Of a stretch of 16,735 nt of DNA, positions 15,082 to 16,735 are shown one piece after another. This DNA comes from Scatosoma sp002474405 (GTDB lineage Bacteria > Bacillota > Clostridia > Christensenellales > Borkfalkiaceae): NCBI GenBank assembly GCA_937892545.1, contig CALAFO010000093.1:1-16735 (forward strand), in the 5' to 3' direction. Numbering within the stretch: position 1 is the first letter of the stretch; every line of letters starts with the position of its first letter. The position numbers and the translations under genes were made by a program. Under the pieces are notes generated by a model. It did not search any database, was not told where the DNA came from, and worked only from the letters and a program-made list of their open reading frames with translations.

Positions 15082-16416
15082 ATGGAGGTTTTGCCCGCAA
15101 CGGTAAAAGACGGCAAATTGTCCTTTGAAACGAGCAGTTTCTCGGTGTTTATCATAGGCGAAAACAAGCCCGAAACATACAACTACAACATAACTTACAA
15201 CCTTGACGGCGGCAGTTTTGCCGAAGGCGTTACCGCCCTTGCTTCTTACAGCAATGAAAGCGAATTTCCGCTTGCTTTGCCTACGCCCGAAAAGAGCGGC
15301 TACACCTTTAAGGGGTGGAAGAACGCTTACGATGTTGTAATGACCGAAATAACCGCCACTATGCGCGGAGATATTACCCTTACCGCTATCTGGCAAGAGC
15401 CTGCGTACACAAGAACTAAGGACGGTATCATCTTTGGAAGTTATCCGCAATCGCAGGTTAAGGACGAAAGCCTGATAGCAAAACTCAACTCTGCTACGGG
15501 TGTGGATAAATATGAAGATTTGACCGACGCCGAAATAGAGGGTTGGGAATATCTCGAATACCGCAAATTCGGCGAACTCGCGGAAAATATCGCATTCAAG
15601 GACATAACGCTTGACGGTGTAACTTATCGCGGAATTTATATCAAAGATTACACCCAAAGGGAAGCTTGTCTTGCAAAAATTGCCGACAGTTCATTTTATC
15701 AAAAGGATTATAAGTATATAAAAGGCGACGTGTACTGGTTCAAGTTTGAGCCGATAAAATGGGTTATTCTCAAAGAAGATAAGGAAAACGGCAAGGCTAT
15801 GCTTATGGCAGAACTTGCGCTCGACGTCAAGCCTTTCCAAGACCAAGTGAAAAAAGTCGGCGATTCGTATTACGTCGATTCGGAAGAAGTCCCGGACGAA
15901 ACCGCCGCTTACAACTGGGAATACAGTTATATCCGCAAATGGCTTAACGATACGTTCTACAACACAGCGTTTACCGATTTGCAAAAAGAGATTATCCAAA
16001 CGACCAAAATCGACAATTCGGCATACGACGGGACGCTCAGACTTAAAGATAAGTCGCCCAACGAGGACTATAATAATCCCGACACGGAAGATAAGATTTT
16101 CTTGCTTTCGTTGCAAGAGTTTTTGACGCTTCCCAGATTCCAGCCCAATTTGACGAATAACGACAATTACGTCGGACATGCCGATTATTATAAGGCAATG
16201 GGCGGATTGTTGAAAGCGGCAATCAAGAACGGAGAAACGGTTTACTCGAACGGCGCAAGTTATATTTTCAGAACGCCGAGAAACGGCTATGGCGATGTCG
16301 TATGGGGATACAGTTATGCCGATACATTAGGCTCGAATCCGTATAAGCAGTATGATTGTCCCTACGCCGACAATCAAAATTACGGCATAGTTCCCGTGCT
16401 TTGGATAAGCCTGTAA
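15082..16416 (+). CDS. InlB B-repeat / DUF6273 surface protein, apparently 5'-truncated
   Basis: About 444 residues from the ATG at 15082; the frame is also open back to a GTG at 15025, but those 19 extra codons (MCREKRAKTAKNKRASKCE) look non-protein-like and have no ribosome binding site. There is no signal peptide. The protein opens in the middle of a beta-sandwich end (EVLPATVKDGKLSFETSSFS). It continues with one InlB B-type repeat (ITYNLDGGSF to SGYTFKGW to GDITLTAIWQE) and ends with a DUF6273 domain: GIIFGSYPQS near its start, WEYSYIRKWLNDTFYNTAF in the middle, IFLLSLQEFL, and the end GIVPVLWISL. Full-length relatives are normally secreted, so the missing leader and cut domain indicate a 5' deletion or recombination. 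Codon use is more A/T-rich than in the genes before it. It is probably a pseudogene or silent cassette, unless a start exists that I cannot see. Confidence 0.75.
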   Translation: MEVLPATVKDGKLSFETSSFSVFIIGENKPETYNYNITYNLDGGSFAEGVTALASYSNESEFPLALPTPEKSGYTFKGWKNAYDVVMTEITATMRGDITLTAIWQEPAYTRTKDGIIFGSYPQSQVKDESLIAKLNSATGVDKYEDLTDAEIEGWEYLEYRKFGELAENIAFKDITLDGVTYRGIYIKDYTQREACLAKIADSSFYQKDYKYIKGDVYWFKFEPIKWVILKEDKENGKAMLMAELALDVKPFQDQVKKVGDSYYVDSEEVPDETAAYNWEYSYIRKWLNDTFYNTAFTDLQKEIIQTTKIDNSAYDGTLRLKDKSPNEDYNNPDTEDKIFLLSLQEFLTLPRFQPNLTNNDNYVGHADYYKAMGGLLKAAIKNGETVYSNGASYIFRTPRNGYGDVVWGYSYADTLGSNPYKQYDCPYADNQNYGIVPVLWISL

Positions 16417-16431
16417 TGCAAACTAAACAAT

Positions 16432-16465
16432 AAAAAATTCGAGCCGCCAAAATAGGCGGCTCGGA
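16432..16465 (-). terminator. Strong intrinsic terminator in - strand orientation
   Basis: An 11-bp stem (16438-16448 with 16455-16465, core GAGCCGCC/GGCGGCTC, one G-U pair) has a 6-nt loop. Read on the - strand it is followed immediately by TTTTTT (complement of 16432-16437). On the + strand no T run follows. It lies 15 nt after the DUF6273 stop, so it would stop transcription coming from the right. Confidence 0.75.
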
Positions 16466-16485
16466 TTACCTAACGGAGAAAATAT

Positions 16486-16518
16486 ATGATACCATACCGC
16501 GAATCTGAAAAGCAATAG
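16486..16518 (+). other. Ten-residue frame with a ribosome binding site (MIPYRESEKQ)
   Basis: GGAG (16475-16478) lies 7 nt before an ATG, and the frame ends at TAG after ten codons. It may be the remnant of a disrupted gene start or a leader peptide. The site is clear, but a coincidence cannot be excluded. Confidence 0.25.
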
Positions 16519-16545
16519 AGCAGTTCTCTTTTCAAGAAACTTTTA

Positions 16546-16620
16546 ATGTCAAATAATAATTTGCCTTTTCGGTGGGTGTGGGTAGCACAGAGAAAAACGG
16601 AAGTCAACGGCAAAAATTAA
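16546..16620 (+). CDS. Small frame of 24 residues ending VAQRKTEVNGKN
   Basis: The frame MSNNNLPFRWVWVAQRKTEVNGKN has no clear ribosome binding site; the same frame is open a little upstream of the ATG. The only support for coding is that the opposite arm of the inverted repeat, read on the - strand, encodes VADRTEVN in the matching frame, differing by one whole codon, which suggests that the amino acids are conserved. A hairpin terminator follows at 16644. It may be a genuine small protein or the tail of a decayed mobile-element gene. Confidence 0.3.
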   Translation: MSNNNLPFRWVWVAQRKTEVNGKN

Positions 16621-16643
16621 CGCGTAAAATTTGTAAATAACAG

Positions 16644-16685
16644 TAAAGTCGATTTCAATTTTTAGTTGAAGTCGGCTTTATTTTT
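16644..16685 (+). terminator. Hairpin terminator at the centre of the inverted repeat
   Basis: TAAAGTCGATTTCAA (16644-16658) pairs along all 15 positions with TTGAAGTCGGCTTTA (16666-16680), two of them as G-U on the + strand, with a 7-nt loop and TTTTT after the stem (16681-16685). It lies 24 nt after the small frame ending at 16620, and it overlaps the end of the - strand frame. Confidence 0.7.
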
Positions 16686-16735
16686 ATGCGCTAATTTTTC
16701 GGCTGTTTCGTTGACTTCCGTTCTGTCCGCCACCC
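16662..16735 (-). CDS. 3' end of a possible - strand gene (VADRTEVN... C-terminus), cut by window edge
   Basis: On the - strand an open frame enters at the window edge and reads VADRTEVNETAEKLAHKN followed by KADFN and TAA (stop at 16662-16664). It resembles the C-terminus of the + strand frame ending at 16620. The gene, if real, lies mainly outside the window. The - strand terminator at 16432-16465 would fit a transcript from it. The call is tentative because only 23 codons are visible. Confidence 0.3.
   Translation of the reverse strand, partial: VADRTEVNETAEKLAHKNKADFN

Larger units (their letters stand above)
16580..16735. repeat. Large imperfect inverted repeat reaching the window edge
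   Basis: The left arm starts at GGGTAGCACAGAG (16580) and the right arm ends with the complement of GGGTGGCGGACAGA at 16735. Inside are a perfect 12-bp pair, CGGAAGTCAACG (16598-16609) with CGTTGACTTCCG (16709-16720), a near match AAAAATTAACGCGTAAAA (16612-16629) with the complement at 16681-16699, and the central hairpin 16644-16680. The arms are similar but diverged. It may be a small non-autonomous element, an inverted duplication, or convergent homologous gene ends. The region 16417-16735 holds no longer gene. Confidence 0.65.

Noticed and set aside
15085..16416. DUF6273 domain as a diversity-generating retroelement target
   Set aside because: No reverse transcriptase, template repeat or accessory gene is visible in the window.

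Overview
The window looks like a bacterial chromosome segment from an anaerobic Bacillota (Clostridia-like, possibly gut-derived) organism. The pointers are AAGGAG-type ribosome binding sites, standard stop codons, Gram-positive style lipoproteins, a large secreted multimodular protein with a C-terminal membrane anchor, and an ECF sigma / PepSY signalling operon. This placement is inferred from gene style, not from a marker gene. All well-supported genes lie on the + strand.

Region 1 (3-12383) is an apparent glycan-uptake and degradation cluster. In order it holds the 3' part of an ABC sugar-type solute-binding protein; a secreted, membrane-anchored RCC1-like beta-propeller; an 1127-residue lipoprotein built of Fn3-like repeats and jelly-roll-like modules; an 1811-residue secreted protein with an N-terminal helical, carbohydrate-active-enzyme-like domain, a chain of modules of the same type and a C-terminal Gly-Cys/TM/Lys anchor; and a cytoplasmic DUF1861 protein related to the GH43/GH130-type beta-propellers. 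Spacings are 2, 58, 171 and 3 nt, and a strong terminator follows at 12404-12430. The likely logic is that surface proteins bind and cut a complex glycan, the ABC system (mostly left of the window) imports the fragments, and the DUF1861 protein works on them inside. The substrate cannot be read from the sequence.

Region 2 (12384-14852) is an envelope-sensing operon. Two tandem promoters, a consensus sigma-A site and an ECF-type site (TGTAAC-N17-CGTC), precede a four-PepSY lipoprotein, an ECF sigma factor and a membrane anti-sigma-like protein whose outer domain is also PepSY-like. The sigma and anti-sigma genes overlap by 4 nt (ATGA).

Region 3 (14853-16735) is a mosaic tail. A 7-bp tandem repeat and a weak terminator are followed by an InlB-repeat/DUF6273 surface-protein gene that appears to have lost its 5' end and whose codon use differs from its neighbours. 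Then come a strong terminator oriented to the - strand, two tiny reading frames, and a large imperfect inverted repeat running to the window edge. The two arms of this repeat encode similar short C-termini (VAQRKTEVN and VADRTEVN) converging on a shared hairpin terminator. No tRNA, rRNA, CRISPR array, transposase or integrase was seen.
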